A stretch of DNA of 64,000 nt from Mantis religiosa (Eukaryota; Arthropoda; Insecta; Mantodea; Mantidae). Location: positions 222,249,783-222,313,782 of the forward strand of contig CM060947.1 in the NCBI GenBank assembly GCA_030765055.1, in the 5' to 3' direction. The position numbers and the translations under genes were made by a program. The notes below the pieces were generated by a model. That model was given only the letters and a program-made list of their open reading frames with translations, had not been told where the DNA came from and made no database searches. This document shows positions 32,010-45,216 of this stretch, in pieces. Positions within the stretch are counted from its first letter, which is position 1; every line of letters begins with the position of its first letter.

Positions 32010-32872
32010 TTTATTTTTATCTGCTGTCAGCTAATTGCCCTTACATATAGAAAACACTAAAACTGATTATTGTTTTATTGTTGCATTTATAAGTTTGTGA
32101 GGTTCTTTATATATTTTAAATGAGATGTAAAATCTTTAAAAATGATTTGCAAACTATATTGTTCATCCGCCTAGAGTTACAAAGCTAAACAGCCAATGAT
32201 ATCACACAAATGCGTATGCTTTTGTTTATATCGTCCCATAAACAAAGGAGTGCGCTGGTAAAGGTACAATTTTGTGGTGGTTCTTTTGCTAAAATTTAAA
32301 TTCTTAACTCCGTACCACTGCTAGTAAATTATTTCGTCTGCCATTTATGTGAACTTCTCGCTCTAGCTATTTCACTTACAGCGTGTGTCTCTGGAGGTTC
32401 ACTAGAGACATGCAAATGCTTAAGCTGTTTCGCAAATGTATCCCCAGAGGTCGTAGTGCACCAGTTTATAGTAAGACATCATAAAGTTACACGAAATTGA
32501 AACAGATGGTTCACTTACAACAAATGCAAAACTCGCCAACAAACTAAGCAGGTGTATAGTGCTGTTTCTTGATTCATTGCTGCTTCTCGAAAGGAAAATA
32601 TTTAATAAAATTCAAGTCAAAAATGGTAATTCTACCTGTTACCTACTCCTAAAGGAGAGACTCATTTTTACGGATCCTGGAGGTGAGTAATTAAAGCTTA
32701 AACTGAAATGTGGCTGATATTAACGTGCATCCTTGTTATTTCCTTTTCAAAGCCAACTTCATATTCTTTCAGTTTGTAAGTATAATAATTTATCATTCCC
32801 AAAGGCACTTTGTAGTAACTCCAATAAAGGCTTTTGATTCCCTACCATGTCTAGGTTTAAAACATTAGCCTC
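32010..32872. other. AT-rich spacer, nothing recognised
   Basis: No coding or repeat feature was recognised. Confidence 0.5.
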
Positions 32873-33143
32873 AGTCTGATTTTTAAAAGAAGATTCGCGA
32901 AGGTAAAGGACGCGAAGGGTAAGAGGTGAAGTTCGTTGCTATGGTAACGTAAACAAAGGTTGCCAGATTAGTTACACTGGTGAATCACGTACTCTGATAA
33001 CTCGAACGCTTGTTAATGTTTCGAGTGTTGAGAAGATAAAGAAAGGGTATCTGCATTACTTCCTGTCTGCTGTTGGACAGCATTGCGGAACCTCAGGTGG
33101 AGAAACAGATGACCTTCACGTATCTTCTTTTAAAAATCAGACT
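32873..33143. mobile_element. 271-bp MITE-like element with inverted repeats
   Basis: The left end AGTCTGATTTTTAAAAGAAG and the right end are inverted copies. Similarity extends about 32 bases (through GAAGGT) with two mismatches. The interior has no coding capacity. No clear target duplication was found, so the superfamily is unknown. Confidence 0.75.
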
Positions 33144-34170
33144 TTATATGGTACATTCTTGTTGCATATTAAATCAAATCATTTTATTTACTTGATTACA
33201 TTCAATAGCAACAGTAGTTGCAATTGGAAAACACGATATTCCAGATCCTTCACAATCCACAGTACAAAAAAAGTGAAAATAAACTTTAAAAAAAGGAGAA
33301 AAAGGATAAATATTTGGCTAGGTTCAAACATATAAACTCTTGTCGAACGGGCCTGACAACTCACTACGTTGCCATTTAGCCACACATGTACACTTACTGG
33401 CTGTGTATAAAGCACAGTAAAAGCCCGAAGTAACGTGGTGGTTGGGGACATCCTTTACCCTCGCGCTATAGCTTTGCCGGATATATGGATATGTTAGATG
33501 CACTAGAAGGGACAAAACAACTAGAACGTAAATATGCATGTAATAATAAATTGCAGAATAGCATTAAACTCTCGTATGCAAGTTAAATACGTTACGATAC
33601 TTTTAAAGTACTAACCTGGTTTTGCTGTGAGACGTATTTCGTCCCGCAATTGATCTTAATTTATATTTCACTGGGCATATTTTACATCAACCTAATTTTC
33701 TCATTTTTTAAAAAAATATCAGTACGTTTTACTCGACGCACAGATGCGCTATGTTTATCTCCGCGTATTGCAAGAGATGATGCAATGATGCTGTGTGATT
33801 CATTTTGCCTCGTCATCCAAAGTATCACATTGTTTAAATCATTTATCACTTCATTCACATTCATAATGTTTTCTTACGCCTCCATATCATATTCACCTCT
33901 ATCATCTTCACCGTCATCTTGTTCTTCATTGTCATTGTTGTTGTGGACAGCCTAAAGGGAATTCTTACGTCAAATTCACAAGCTACTCATACCTTCTGTC
34001 AGGAAGGTACGGGAATTGATGATACAAAAGTCTCGTATAAGAGGAGATTCGAAATTATTGCTGTGGCTAAGTTGGTACATCCTTCCCTCTTCCACGAGGA
34101 GTTTGACTTTCATCTGTCATCTAGTTTCTTTACAGGGCACCATTTTGTTAGTGCATCTAAAAAGTGAATA
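33144..34170. other. No gene recognised
   Basis: AT-rich sequence. An open plus-strand stretch at 33650-33955 is a low-complexity Ser/Leu/Phe translation, not a credible protein. Confidence 0.5.
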
Positions 34171-34179
34171 AAAATACAA

Positions 34180-35150
34180 TGAATAAAAGTATTCAACAAA
34201 AATTGTCTCAATTTTTGCATTGAAAATGGCATTTCTTATACCGAATCGCTGAAAATGTTACAGCAGACTTAAGGTGAATCGACTTTATCAAAAACACGTG
34301 CGTATCAGAGGCAAAGTGAATAAAATTGTTTGAGATGCGGTGGAAGGTTTACCCCGCTCTGGTCGGCAATCAACAGTTTCAACTGAAGTGAACATCGCTA
34401 AAGTGAAGTAAATGTTGTCTGATAATCGCCATTTAGGTCTGAGAGAGAATGTCTTTGAGCTTTGAGTCGTTTTGAGTCGATCGGTGTCATTTTAAACGAT
34501 TGTTTGGGTATGACACGTGTTGTCATTCAATTAGTTCGAAATACTTGAACTTTTTGCAACAACTCAAACTCGTAAAGATCGATGAAGACATGCTAGAACG
34601 AATCAACTCCGAACCCACGTTCATGAAGCTTATTGTAGCTGGTGATGGGGCTTATGTATATAAGTGTGACACACAAACCAGTCAACAAGCTTACGAGTGG
34701 CGCCTTCTAACTGAACCGAAAGCAAAAGGGAAACGTCAAACTCAATCAAAACTTAGTCATATTAACAGTTTTTTCGATTATCTTGGTGTCGTGCACTCGG
34801 AATTCTCGCCAGAAGGTCAGAGGGTTAATAAAGACTATTATCTGAGCGTTAGCCGACGTTTGAGAGTATAAGTACGTCGAAAAAGAGCAAATTTCTGGAA
34901 AGAGAGCCCATAGATTTTTCACCACGATAACGCCCCTTGGACCAAAAGCTCAAAAAATCTCATCGAACACACAGCGTATTCACCTGATATGACTGCGGCC
35001 GACTTCTTTCTCTTTCCAAAACTCAAGTCACCAATCCGAGGCACCCATTTTCAGTCGATAGAACATAAGAAAGAATTCACGACGACAATTGAAAGAGATT
35101 CCTAAAACTGCCTACAAAAAGTTTTGATAATTTAATTGGATGAATAATAC
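34180..35150 (+). pseudogene. Mariner-like transposase pseudogene (family M-C)
   Basis: N-terminal pieces near 34200-34420 (LYQKHVRIRGKV-like, then GRQSTVSTEVNIAKVK) precede a readable block at 34500-34871: VAGDGAYVYKCDTQTSQQAY (first catalytic Asp), NSFFDYLGVVHSEFSPEGQ, VNKDYYLSVSRRLR. After a stop, IFHHDNAPWTKSS (second Asp) and AYSPDMTAADFFLFPKLK (third Asp) follow near 34915-35030. All three acidic residues are visible, but frameshifts and stops break the frame. The C-terminus decays near 35100. Confidence 0.88.
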
Positions 35151-35159
35151 ATATTTTGT

Positions 35160-37140
35160 GTTTCACTGACCAATTCCAGGAAATTTCTTGGCACAGTATC
35201 ATGACCTAAACTTCCCCATTGCCTCCCCACCTGAGGGGCATGATTTCACTCATCATTGTTATAATATAGTTTACTTTCCTGGAATACAGCTGTCCATAAG
35301 AATGAACACGGGAGGCGATGAAAACTTTACTGCAGAGCCTGTGTTTGTGGAATACTTTTATCGCAATTTTCCAAATAAAGAAATTAAAATAATTTAATTA
35401 AAATATTTTACCTGCGTTATATCCGAATCCACAGTATTCTAACCATGATAATTCGGGCTTCTGCTGATACATAACTACCGGAAAATTTACCGGCTCAAGT
35501 TTACTTTGGCTTATTGCACGAGATCACGCACTCTGAGACGTAAGTGTCCTTAACATCGTTCTATAACCTCTTAAATGTGTTCGGTCAAATTCTGAAACAG
35601 CTTGTATATATTCAAAGTGGAAAGATGTATGTATATTTATTGTAGCGGTATCTGCGCGCTGTTTCAGCAACGGTACCTTAGGTTATCGAGCAGTCGGGTC
35701 TGTGCTGTTATGTACCAGCAGGGAATCGAAACATGTACTCTCCGATGGGCATACTGTTCGTCGCTCACTGTTGTGTCAATCGTAAAATAAGGTTGACTCT
35801 TCCGCTACTTTAATCTTTACAGCCGGAGACTTTGTTCGAGTAATTCTTTACATCACCAACGTTCGCCCACATAACAGTTCCACCGGGACCATATCCCAGT
35901 GCAATAAATCACCCCAGGATATTGTTACATCTTAGGTCCGATACACATTAAGCTTGCGGTTCTGTTTTCCGGGCGCTTCTCTGTCACCTGAGTACCTCCA
36001 ATCCTCATTGGTGCCTCTAAAATTCTCCTGACTTCTGGACATAACTAATCTATCTCGTCCTTGGTAATTCCGCGCCTCCTTGCGAGTTATAATACCATCA
36101 TGAATTCCCATTACTTCCCTATGGCAGTATTAACCATCAGTTATTGAATTCTCGAGTTTTGAGAGTTTGACATCCTTTACATATCGATAAGGCATATCAT
36201 AAAGGGTTTCTTAAGCTATAAACTCTTCTCATGCTCGCGTCGATCGTTCCTTTGCTAACGTGAAATAATATAGGTAGTCAACAATTTCTATATCCTTCCT
36301 TGCTGACAACATTACGGCTCCCATTGAAATTTATAGGGCCACACTACCTGTTCGTCCGTATACCCTTTCATTTCTCCGCCAACTATAGTCTAACTGGGTC
36401 TCCAGTTACTGATTTCGAAAGCTGAGACAGGATCAATTAACTCTGCGATGTGTTTCTGCCTTACTCCAATTAGGTAATTCGTAATCTAAGACGGCAAATT
36501 CTGTATAATCTGAGAAATAGGATCAACGTTGCTTGCTGAAGGATCAAACCAAATGGCCATGCTCTGGGCGGACTAGCACATAATCGGTCATCGATTATCT
36601 CCCTTTGTCATTACTTAATATGCATATAGCTTTGTTCTGCGTTGCGGCAATCCAGTATTTTTAAGGACGTTTGTTTCAAATATTCATGTACACAATTGTT
36701 GACTAATTCAAGTCTTAACAATACTAACCTTCCGTATACTAGGCGGGGTGCGAGTGTATACCAGTCCTATTTTTTATATTTTTATTGTTACATGCATTTG
36801 ACGTCAACTTTGAATTTCATTCTTCATTACATTATCAAATAGACTTTGCTGAATATTTTGTTGTAGACTAATATAAAAAATAAGTCCCAATTTTCTTATT
36901 TAGCTTCTTAATATTTCATGGGCTGTAGTTGTACACCGCAGGTACGTAAACCTTTTTCTTTATTTGTATGCACAGATGCATCAAATTTATTTTACTAATG
37001 AATTTGTTTTATTTTGTCTATAATGAGAAGAAGCAATGTATCTCGAAAACAACTAATAACAGCAATGACTAATTTTTAGTTTCACATCTATTTTGTAGCA
37101 GTATCAAGTGAATTATAGCAAAGTAAATTAGTATGTATTC
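35160..37140. other. No gene recognised
   Basis: About 2 kb of AT-rich sequence with only short chance frames. I saw no repeat heads, terminal repeats or exon-like segments with paired splice sites. Confidence 0.5.
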
Positions 37141-37495
37141 CTCTCCAATGCCAACATGTCCAAATGGAAGTATAACCTTGTACACGATTTGGAAGAAGTG
37201 ATGGAAATTTTGTATTACCACGATAATTTTGATAAACAAGAAACCCGTTTCTAAAGCATCGAAAACCGAGAACTATGTTGAAGAAATTGAGGAGTTTGTT
37301 GATGTCCTGGAGTTGGAAGGCGATGGAAATAGCTAAAGTTTACATCTGCTGTCAGGTAGTGCTGCTTATCGACCTATGTGCATATCAGAAAGTGGAATGG
37401 CATCGGAAGTAACTTGCTACGGTAATCATAAACGAGAAGCCAGGATATTTTGAAAATGAAAAGTGGACTTACTACTTCATCTAAAAATGTAAATA

Positions 37496-38653
37496 CGAGG
37501 GCCGTTCAATAAAGAATTATCACTTTCTTTTGCCAACGTACCTTTACTCATGCTCATAATTTGGATGGCTCTTCTCAAAATAGTCTCCCCTGAATGCGAT
37601 GCACTTGTTCCAGCGTTTCTGCCAGTCTTCAAAGACATGCTGCAAACCATTTTTAAGAAATCCTTCAAAATCGCCTCCGCAGCTTTCACCACTGCTTCTG
37701 ATAATGGATAATGCCTTCCACGAAGGCGGTTTTTTCAAGTTAGGGAATAGAAAAAAGTCACATGGGGCTAAATCCGGAATATAGGGAGGGTGAGGTATGC
37801 ACTCCCTTTGATTTTTGGAAAATATTCAGCAACAGCCTTGGCAATATGCAGCCGCGCATTATCGTAGTGCAGCATCTAGCCTTGCTTCATGGAAATGTGG
37901 TTTTTTGTGCCTGATATGGACGTGCAAGGTTTTCAGGATATCCCTGTAGTGTTGTCCAGTTACTGATGTGTGTACAGGTACAACATGCTGATAAAACATT
38001 CCATGAATATCAAAGAATGAGATGACCATAACATTCTCAGCAGAAGCAACGGCTTTTGCTTTTTTATGGGTCAGTGATGAAGCACATTTTGCCCGCCTTG
38101 GTAGCGTAAATGGTAGCATGCCTACCTCACCTTCAAGAGGTCCCAAGTTCAAATCTCGGTCAGGATGAGTTACCTGGATAAGGTTTTTCCGGGTATTTCC
38201 CTTATCCTGAAATACGAATGTCGGGTAACTCTAAGCTCCATGGTCCCCGGACGCATTGAGAATCATTTCACCCATTTCATTCATTGTCCGGTATGACTAA
38301 ATGTTGGAGGACGTAAATTACAACAAAAAAGTAGATTTCCACACTGAGCTTTGCTGTTTGCTCTCAGGACCACAATGATGTACCCAAGATACATCAGCAT
38401 TGATTACGTTGGAAACAAACTCCGGATCTTCCTCTAACATCAACTTTAACTGCATTTTACGTCCATTGCAGCGGTAGACGATACTGAACATGTCTGAACT
38501 TGGCGGGATTTCACAGGTAAGAACCAGGATTATCAGCAATGAAACACTATGGCATGTTTGTTTCACATTAAGCTAACAGAATATAAGATTGAATTTAAGT
38601 GCAAAAAATTAAGACCGTAAAAATTATGATCATTCTTTATTGAACAGCCACCG
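37496..38653 (-). mobile_element. Mariner (family M-B), copy 1, itself split by a SINE
   Basis: It is flanked by TA (37494-37495 and 38654-38655). Ends are CGAGGGCCGTTCAATAAAG at the left and the inverted TTCTTTATTGAACAGCC at the right. Minus-strand transposase pieces are LMLEEDPEFVSNVINADVSW (first Asp block degraded), SIFFDIHGMFYQHVV-like, HYRDILKTLHVHIRHKK, and the C-terminal SGAxxLEDWQKRWNKCIAFRG. The N-terminal helix-turn-helix region is deleted. A family B SINE sits at 38091-38330. Confidence 0.9.
38091..38330 (+). repeat. tRNA-derived SINE, family B, copy 1
   Basis: The head GCCCGCCTTGGTAGCGTAAA carries box A and AAGTTCAAATCTCGGTC carries box B. The body includes GATAAGGTTTTTCCGGG, TATCCTGAAATACGAATG, TAACTCTAAGCTCCATGG and GTCCGGTATGACTAAATG. 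It ends in an A-rich tail CAACAAAAAA. It interrupts a mariner. Related copies are at 43711 and 56960. Confidence 0.9.
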
Positions 38654-39859
38654 TACAGTTGTAGAGACATCCATACAATTCCTTGATTGAATATATTACA
38701 AAGTATTGTACACAACGAGCCAATTACAATTATGAGCCACCTAATTTATCTGGTAGTCTTAAAAAAGTGTGTGCATTCACACAGACATTACAGACATTTA
38801 AAGGTGTACTTCTGATTATAGGCACACTAAAAGCAAAGTGAGAACATTGTCAATATTGTGAAGCAAGAATTCAATGTTTGAAAGTAAAATTTTCCCAACA
38901 TCGTTTTCTTAAAATCATTTTGCTGAACTGCAATCATCAGATTTGAGGATTTATATGCTCGTGACGAAGTAATGAAGAATGATAAACTATGTGCTTTGAG
39001 AAATGTATCTAGTGATTGCATTTTCTTCACAGGGTGAAACGCACTTTTGTCTAGGTTCTCATTCGACTGTTCAATGAAGAACTTCTTAGCTTTTGCGGGA
39101 GGTGTCTATTCCGCTTTTGTATAAAATGGAAAGCGGCAAAGTATCAATGCTGTGTTATATTGAAACAGCCTATGCTCTCAAAATGCAGATTTACACAGGA
39201 AAGAACAGACAACGCCAGAAAAAAGTCAACGTTGCCGAGTAGTATTAGATCTTACAAGCTCATTGCAAGCAGATCATGGTATCACTATCGACAAATTTTT
39301 CTCCAGTGTCCCCCTGGCTAAAGAGCTTCTGAAGTGTAGACGACTCTAACAGGAAGTCTAAGAAAGAATAAAACTGAAATTCCACCAGAAGATCAACTCC
39401 GGTCTGCTAGGAAATAGTTTTCGTCGATGTTTGCTTTCAATGAAGATCTCACTTTGGTCTCATATGCGCCCAACAAAAATAAGGGTGTTCTTCTAAATTC
39501 TGGGTACCATGATGATGATTGCTCAAATTAAGAAACCAAGCCAAATGTGATTTACAATCACACTGAAGAAGCAATAGACACAATGGAAAAATGGCAAGTG
39601 AATATTCGTGTAAGAGAACAACAGAAAGGCGGTCATTCATGTTATTTATGAACGTTACAGATATTGCAGAGATTAACTCTTTTGTTATCTGGAAAACACC
39701 AACAATCAGTACAAATAACGCGACTCAATCATTGAACGCTTCAGACGCAGCGAAACTCTCTCCAAGGAGACTTCGACTGCGCCACTGAAAATGTCTACCG
39801 CAGTTGTGGACGAAACGTTTGGAGGTTCTTACGCCAACGGACCACGGTGAAACAGCCCG

Positions 39860-41525
39860 GAAATAATTAATTGTAATATGGACTACGGCCGTGAAAGCTT
39901 ACGTTCTCTCAAAACCAAATATCCTGATTGAAATGTTAAGTCACCAGCCAGACGAAGAAAATTTCTTCTGGAATTGGAACAAGAGGCCATTAAGCCATAC
40001 TTCAAGGTTAGAACCATGAATCCCAATCACGAACTCTTGCTGCAATAAAGATCTATTGGGAACTGAATGTGCGGAGTAGCCTGAGAAAACCGCGGCAACA
40101 ACTCCTGGATTCGGAGGGTGCAAACTGTGTGCAAGTAAAAGTGACAGGAAAACAAGGGGAAAAAAATGCGATAAGTGTTTGTGTTTTGTTTGCAAGGAAC
40201 ATTCTTAAACTAAAACTGTTACTGTATAAAAGTCCTGCACACATGATTCTAAATATCGTTTGTGCGAAATTGTACTTTAATGCCCGATTTCACCAAGGGA
40301 TGTTAAAATCGACGTTAACATATGTAACGTAACATATGTTACTGAGCTAGCAAAAGTATTAACATTCTTGCATTTCACCAGCTTGTCTTCTGAAAATGTT
40401 AAAAGACATGCGTTGACGTGGAGAGACTTTTAAATATTACTGATACAGAAGGCTGTGGATGAATCGTATTATTTTCTGAACATACTGCGATGCACTTTTT
40501 TAATTTTATTTTGCACACAGTTGACAAAATGGCCGGTGAAAAAATCAGAAGAGAAACCTTGGACAAATTTCTCATCAATGGAGAAAGAATAAGCTAGTTG
40601 AATTATTATCTAAATTGTGACGGTTACTTCACAGTTTTCAAGGAATTTGTTCTAAATGGTTCTGGAAAAGCTAATTAGTACAAAATAGGAAATGTGAAAT
40701 TTGGTAGGCTAGGGAATGATGCAACTTACATAATAGTGTTGCTATTGCTAATTACGGTAATGTAATTACGTAATATGGTGAAGTGAGCCAATAGAATAGA
40801 AGTGAATTAGATGTTCTGGAAACATTGTACGCAGAGAATCAGTATATTCAGATAGCTTGGCGTCAGTCTGCAAACGAATGTCTTCATAGTAAGACGTATT
40901 TTTGGTATCGCTCTCCAAGTTTGCAGAAACTTGAAGCTCAACGATTGAACAATAATCATTTTGTGAATGGACAGAATCTGCCCATTTAAAATTTTAACAG
41001 AATTTATTATTGGTTTTGTGGAATAAATTCCACAACATTTATTGTTATTTGTTGTTATTTATTGTTTATTTATTGTTATTTTCCAACCCCAGCAGCATAA
41101 AATACTTTTCACTCCGATACTACGACTAGAGATAAAACTCATTGCTTCAGATCGCCGAGGCATGTACAAGAGTTCTATCAGATCGTCACCAAAGGTGAGA
41201 ATATTTAATGATCTATCATTACGCCTTTTGAAAAATTATCTGTTGCAAAATATAAGGATATAGTGGAGACTAAAAGGATGGATATGGTAAATGGGAAAGC
41301 AAAGGATGTGGCGTGGGAAGAGATTGGAAAGGAGTAGAATTCGAATGCAGATGTCACAACCAGAAGTATGGGGTAACTTCGTCAGAATTACGTAAATTTA
41401 AAACGAGGTGCGAAGGTCAGAAGTGATGAGGGATTTAAACGTTTCAAGACTAGAGGTAAACAGTGTATTATCGCAAAATTTAATGAATGATATGGGCACA
41501 AAGTTGTTAATACTTGAAGCAAAGG
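39860..41525. other. No gene recognised
   Basis: AT-rich sequence without a recognisable family. It probably includes the 3' end of the piggyBac remnant. Confidence 0.5.
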
Positions 41526-41529
41526 CGTG

Positions 41530-41760
41530 ATCGACATATTCCTATTCGATGCATGTTATAACCTCTCTTGTACTTCCGCAGTAACTTTTATAACAACATG
41601 TTTCGACAGTAGAAAACCTTCAGATAGTGCCTCAAAATCATTTCTCCGCACAGGCCGTTATCTACTACGAATGCCATTTAGACGGTCTAAACAGAGCAAA
41701 TCGTCACCAAAAGCTGTGTTCACGCTCACAATCTCGACAATTTTACAATTGTTAACGGCT
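41530..41760 (-). pseudogene. Possible PIF/Harbinger-type N-terminal fragment (weak)
   Basis: On the minus strand broken frames read FGDDLLCLDRLNGIRS and then NDFEALSEGFLLSKHVVI, which recalls the short region before Harbinger-type nucleases (a D-F segment followed by F-R-L-S-K). There is too little sequence to be sure, and no DDE block follows. Confidence 0.25.
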
Positions 41761-41864
41761 TAGTAGCAGAAATACGGCTTGTTAGTTTAACAAGAGATTT
41801 AATATTAGTGTCAAACTAACACTTGTTGGTGAAATACAATGTTTGTTAACTATTGCTAAAAAAA

Positions 41865-43100
41865 CTATCAGTCATGTTAAGACTTCACGCAATAAATGAA
41901 ATCCAGAAATTCTGTGAAGATTGGGGAATAAAAATAAACATATATAAATCGAAAGTTATGATCTACAAGAAGGGAGTTAAACTAAAAACGATGAAAAGTG
42001 GATACTAAATGGCAAAACGGTAGAAGTGGTCAATGAATTTGAATACTTAGGAGTGAGGTTGAATAACAACTGAAAGTGGGGAGCACACAGGAGAAAAATG
42101 GAAGCAAAATGAAGGGCGGCAATGAATGGGATAAGAATATGCCAATATAAGCTAGAAACGACAACCAAGATGTTAGAAAGAATGTATGAAGCACTAGTTG
42201 AATCGAAAATGCTGTATGCAGTTGAGATCTGGGGGGCCCTCAGAGGTAAACAAAACGGTGCACCAAAACTACAGAAGGTTTTGTAAAGAGCTACTTGACT
42301 TACCAAGATCAGCACTTAGGGATGTAGCTTTAGAGGAATCAGGAAATACAAGAAGAAATGGAATACAAATGGAAAGAAAAATAACATTTTGGTACTGGTG
42401 TTTGGCCAAAGAAGAAGGGAAAATTATGAAATTATGCATAATACAGCACAAAAGATTAGAGAACTCAAATAGTTGGTGGGCAGAGATAGGAGGAGTTATG
42501 GAAAAAATAGTAATTGGAGATATATGAAAATTAGAGAAAAGGAATACAAGCGATGTGGGTAAATTCGTAAAATGCAGAATAGAAGATATAGAAAGACAGG
42601 AAATATGGGGAAGTTTAAAAAATATGAAATCATTACAATTTTACAAGCAAATAAAAAGAAATTGGGGACGAGAAGCATATGTAGATTACTGCTATAGTCA
42701 AGAGAGGGAAGGTTTAGCTTGGATGAGAACTGTAACAATATTTCTAAGAGGGATAAGAGGTAGCGAAAAGGGAATTTGTCAATTGTATGGTGGAAAATGA
42801 AGCACAGAACACTGTGTAACAGAATTCAAGGAAGTTGCAATGTGGAGAAAAAATGTTTGGGAGGAAAACTGGGAAAAAGTAGAGAAGAGGATAGTAGCTA
42901 TAAAAATGTTAACGGGCAGGGAGCAAAAGAAGGTAAGAGGTATTGGTGAGTTCTTGCAGAAAGTAAAAGAAAAATGGGTCAGAAGTGTAAAGAATATAAG
43001 AAAGAAAGATGAGGGGGGAAAATGGGACTAATTAAGTAACAAGGAGGCATGGAGGTTGAGCTACCTGGCAAATCAGAAGGCCAGGGTTTCATGTTAGTCA
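41865..43100 (+). pseudogene. Non-LTR retrotransposon 3' half (thumb to zinc motif)
   Basis: The RT thumb begins near 41875 (NEIQKFCEDWGIKINIYKSK, normally NxxKT), then VNEFEYLGVRLNNN, MYEALVESKMLYAVEIWG, a frameshift, and RFCKELLDLPRSALRDVALE near 42270. The C-terminal region includes RGSEKGICQLYGGK, a stop, then STEHCVTEFKEVAMWRKNVW. That is a zf-RVT-like C-x2-C...H-x-C motif in which the second Cys reads Tyr. The last open frame ends near 43031. The RT active site is missing upstream. It is a different family from the elements at 18430 and 51320, with no RNase H. Confidence 0.85.
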
Positions 43101-43710
43101 AGGTAGCAACAAGGTAAAGAAAAATAAATGTAGCCAAAAGTTATAAAATTGTTAGGTCTTCACATCTGGTGGTGAAATCGGGCATACATTTTTCAATTTT
43201 ATCTTAATTAAAAGGAATATGTTGAAATTTCTTGTAAAAATTAAGTAAGAATACATATTTAAGTTGGGGAACAGTTGTACCGCGCTTGGTAATGCGCGTA
43301 TGTTTTAAAGCTTGGTATTCAGAAGGTTAAAGGTCAATTCTTTCGCTTTGCGTACAATCAGCTCTTGAGCGTTTCTGTAGTGTTTTATTAGAAAATAATA
43401 ACGCAGATCACGTCAAAATTAGCTCGCTTTAATATCCACCGATTCATCGAAAATTAAAACACCTACTTCGCTAAACAACTGGCCGTACTGACTGACTTTT
43501 CATCATTGTAATTTATGAAGTGGAAAGTGCCATGTGTACCTTCAGTTTTAATATTAGAAACAGCAGATCCAACAAACCACTCGCTCCTTGACTTACACTT
43601 TGCATGGTTGAACTTCCGATATGGTAGTTTTCTACTGAGCTAATGACAGTAATGCATTTGAATTTCTTGCTTCTATGTCCACTCACTTGAACGAGGTGCT
43701 GCGCTCACCC

Positions 43711-43945
43711 AGCCCGTCTCGGTAGCGTAGATGGTAGCGTGTCTGCCTCACGTTCAAAGAGGTCCCGAGTTCGAATCTCGGTCAGGGTGAATTATCTGGA
43801 TAAAGATTTTTCCGGGGGTGTCCCTATCCTGAAAGACGAATATCAGATGACTGAGCTCTATGGACCCTGGACTCATTTGAGCATCATTTTTTTTCTGTTT
43901 CATTCACCGTTCGATATGAATAAACGTTGGCACCCCGTCGCTTTA
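43711..43945 (+). repeat. tRNA-derived SINE, family B, copy 2
   Basis: AGCCCGTCTCGGTAGCGTAG starts the head, and CGAGTTCGAATCTCGGTC is a well-preserved box B. The body matches copy 1 (TTTTTCCGGG, TCCTGAAAGACGAATAT, GAGCTCTATGGACCC, GTTCGATATGAATAAACG). A stretch of eight T lies at about 43887-43894. Confidence 0.9.
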
Positions 43946-43949
43946 GAGT

Positions 43950-45215
43950 TTCTTTCAACCTCATTTTTATAAACTGATAGCGAAATTAAGGGACCCAATG
44001 AATAAAGAATTGTAATGGATTTCAAAGGAGCATTGTATATTGTTACGACACGAGCAGGTGCAGTTGGTTGAGTTATGTAACAAAAGACACGGGAGAAATA
44101 GGATTTTCATAGCAGGAAGGAATTATAAATGGGTAACACTTTACTTAGTAGTTATTCTAAGTGGATAACACTTGACTACGTTTTAAAAGGCCGTGTTCGG
44201 ACCCCTAATGACCGAGACTAATAATCACAATGGACAAAATAGCCACAACAGGGAGTTTTGGTGTGAATAAAGGGCTTCAAGAGTTGTAAGTCACACACAC
44301 GTAGCAGTGTGGGAGAGACAGACCGTGGCTGGCGGCCAAGTAAAAAGGTCATCTGATTCTGTCTTGGGCGAAGGCGGACCATAAGCAATGCGAGAAGATA
44401 TCTGTCGGTTCATACGTGAATAACGAATTAAGTATTATCATGTACTAAACAATCTACATACGGTAACCCTAAACAGTGATATTGGCAACCCTTTGTCGGT
44501 AACTTAGATAAAAGAAGCAGCCATTAAACCAGTTTGAAACTTGCATTCCAGTATCATTAGAACCATCCTTACTATCATACATATCCACGAATACCCTGAG
44601 GATAAAAGTGCTCTACCCTGCTCTGCCCGGCTCTACTCAACGTTTTAAGCTTCAATCCAGATGAGTGGACAGCTGTATTGCCAGTTTTTCCTTTATTTCA
44701 CTACAACTAAATTAGTTTGAGCTACTTCTAATAACAGTTGGTTCTTTATATATGACATCCTTAATAGCCTTCAACTTCAGTTGCAAGCAGCTTTCTGGTT
44801 ACAGCATTACTTCTCTTATATCTGAGAAGTACTTTTCTACCTTTCTCCTACTTTTTCTTATTCTTCTTCAACATGGTTTAGACCATTTAGTCTATTCCGC
44901 ACCAAAGTCTTGCTCTTTCCATCTTTTCCTCGGTCTTCCTAAGTTTCTTCGTCCTTACGGTTGGCATTTCATTTCTGAAGGAACCTACCTCTTGCTGAAT
45001 GTCATGTATACCCTTCTATTCGTTTATCACTTCCTGTCATGCCTTCAAATTCTCTTTGCCTAATATCAAGTTGCCAAGTATTCCCTCTTGATTCTTAAAT
45101 CGTTTCTCCAATTTCTTATTGATATCTTTATTTATTCCATTTGTTCTGTACATAGTTTATTTATTTTGCGAATTTACCTGATCTAGCTTACTCATTCTGT
45201 TCACTCAATCTCTCT
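43950..45215. other. No gene recognised; possible old solo LTR
   Basis: A segment from about 44041 (TGTTACGACACGAGC) has LTR-like composition, but I cannot fix its end or a target duplication. The rest has no recognisable feature. Confidence 0.35.
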
Positions 45216-45216
45216 A

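Larger units (their letters stand above)
37150..39850 (+). pseudogene. piggyBac-like transposase pseudogene, split by a mariner
   Basis: The N-terminal piece near 37155-37245 reads MSKWKYNLVHDLEEVMEILY then YHDNFDKQE, plausible but weak. After the nested mariner (37496-38653) come GVLLIIGTLKAK near 38805, KFSQHRFLKII and RDEVMKNDKLCALRN near 38880-39010. IETAYALKMQIYTGKNRQR lies near 39160, VVLDLTSSLQADHGITIDKF near 39240, AFNEDLTLVSYAPNK near 39435, and DTMEKWQVNIRV/MASEYSCKRTTERRS near 39580-39640, all classic piggyBac-family blocks. The order is complete but with many stops and frameshifts. The catalytic first Asp block (DEQL) is not readable. TTAA ends were not located. Confidence 0.82.

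Noticed and set aside
44041..44460. Possible old solo LTR starting TGTTACGACACG
   Set aside because: The right end and a target duplication could not be fixed; flanks ATAT and ATCT match only partly.
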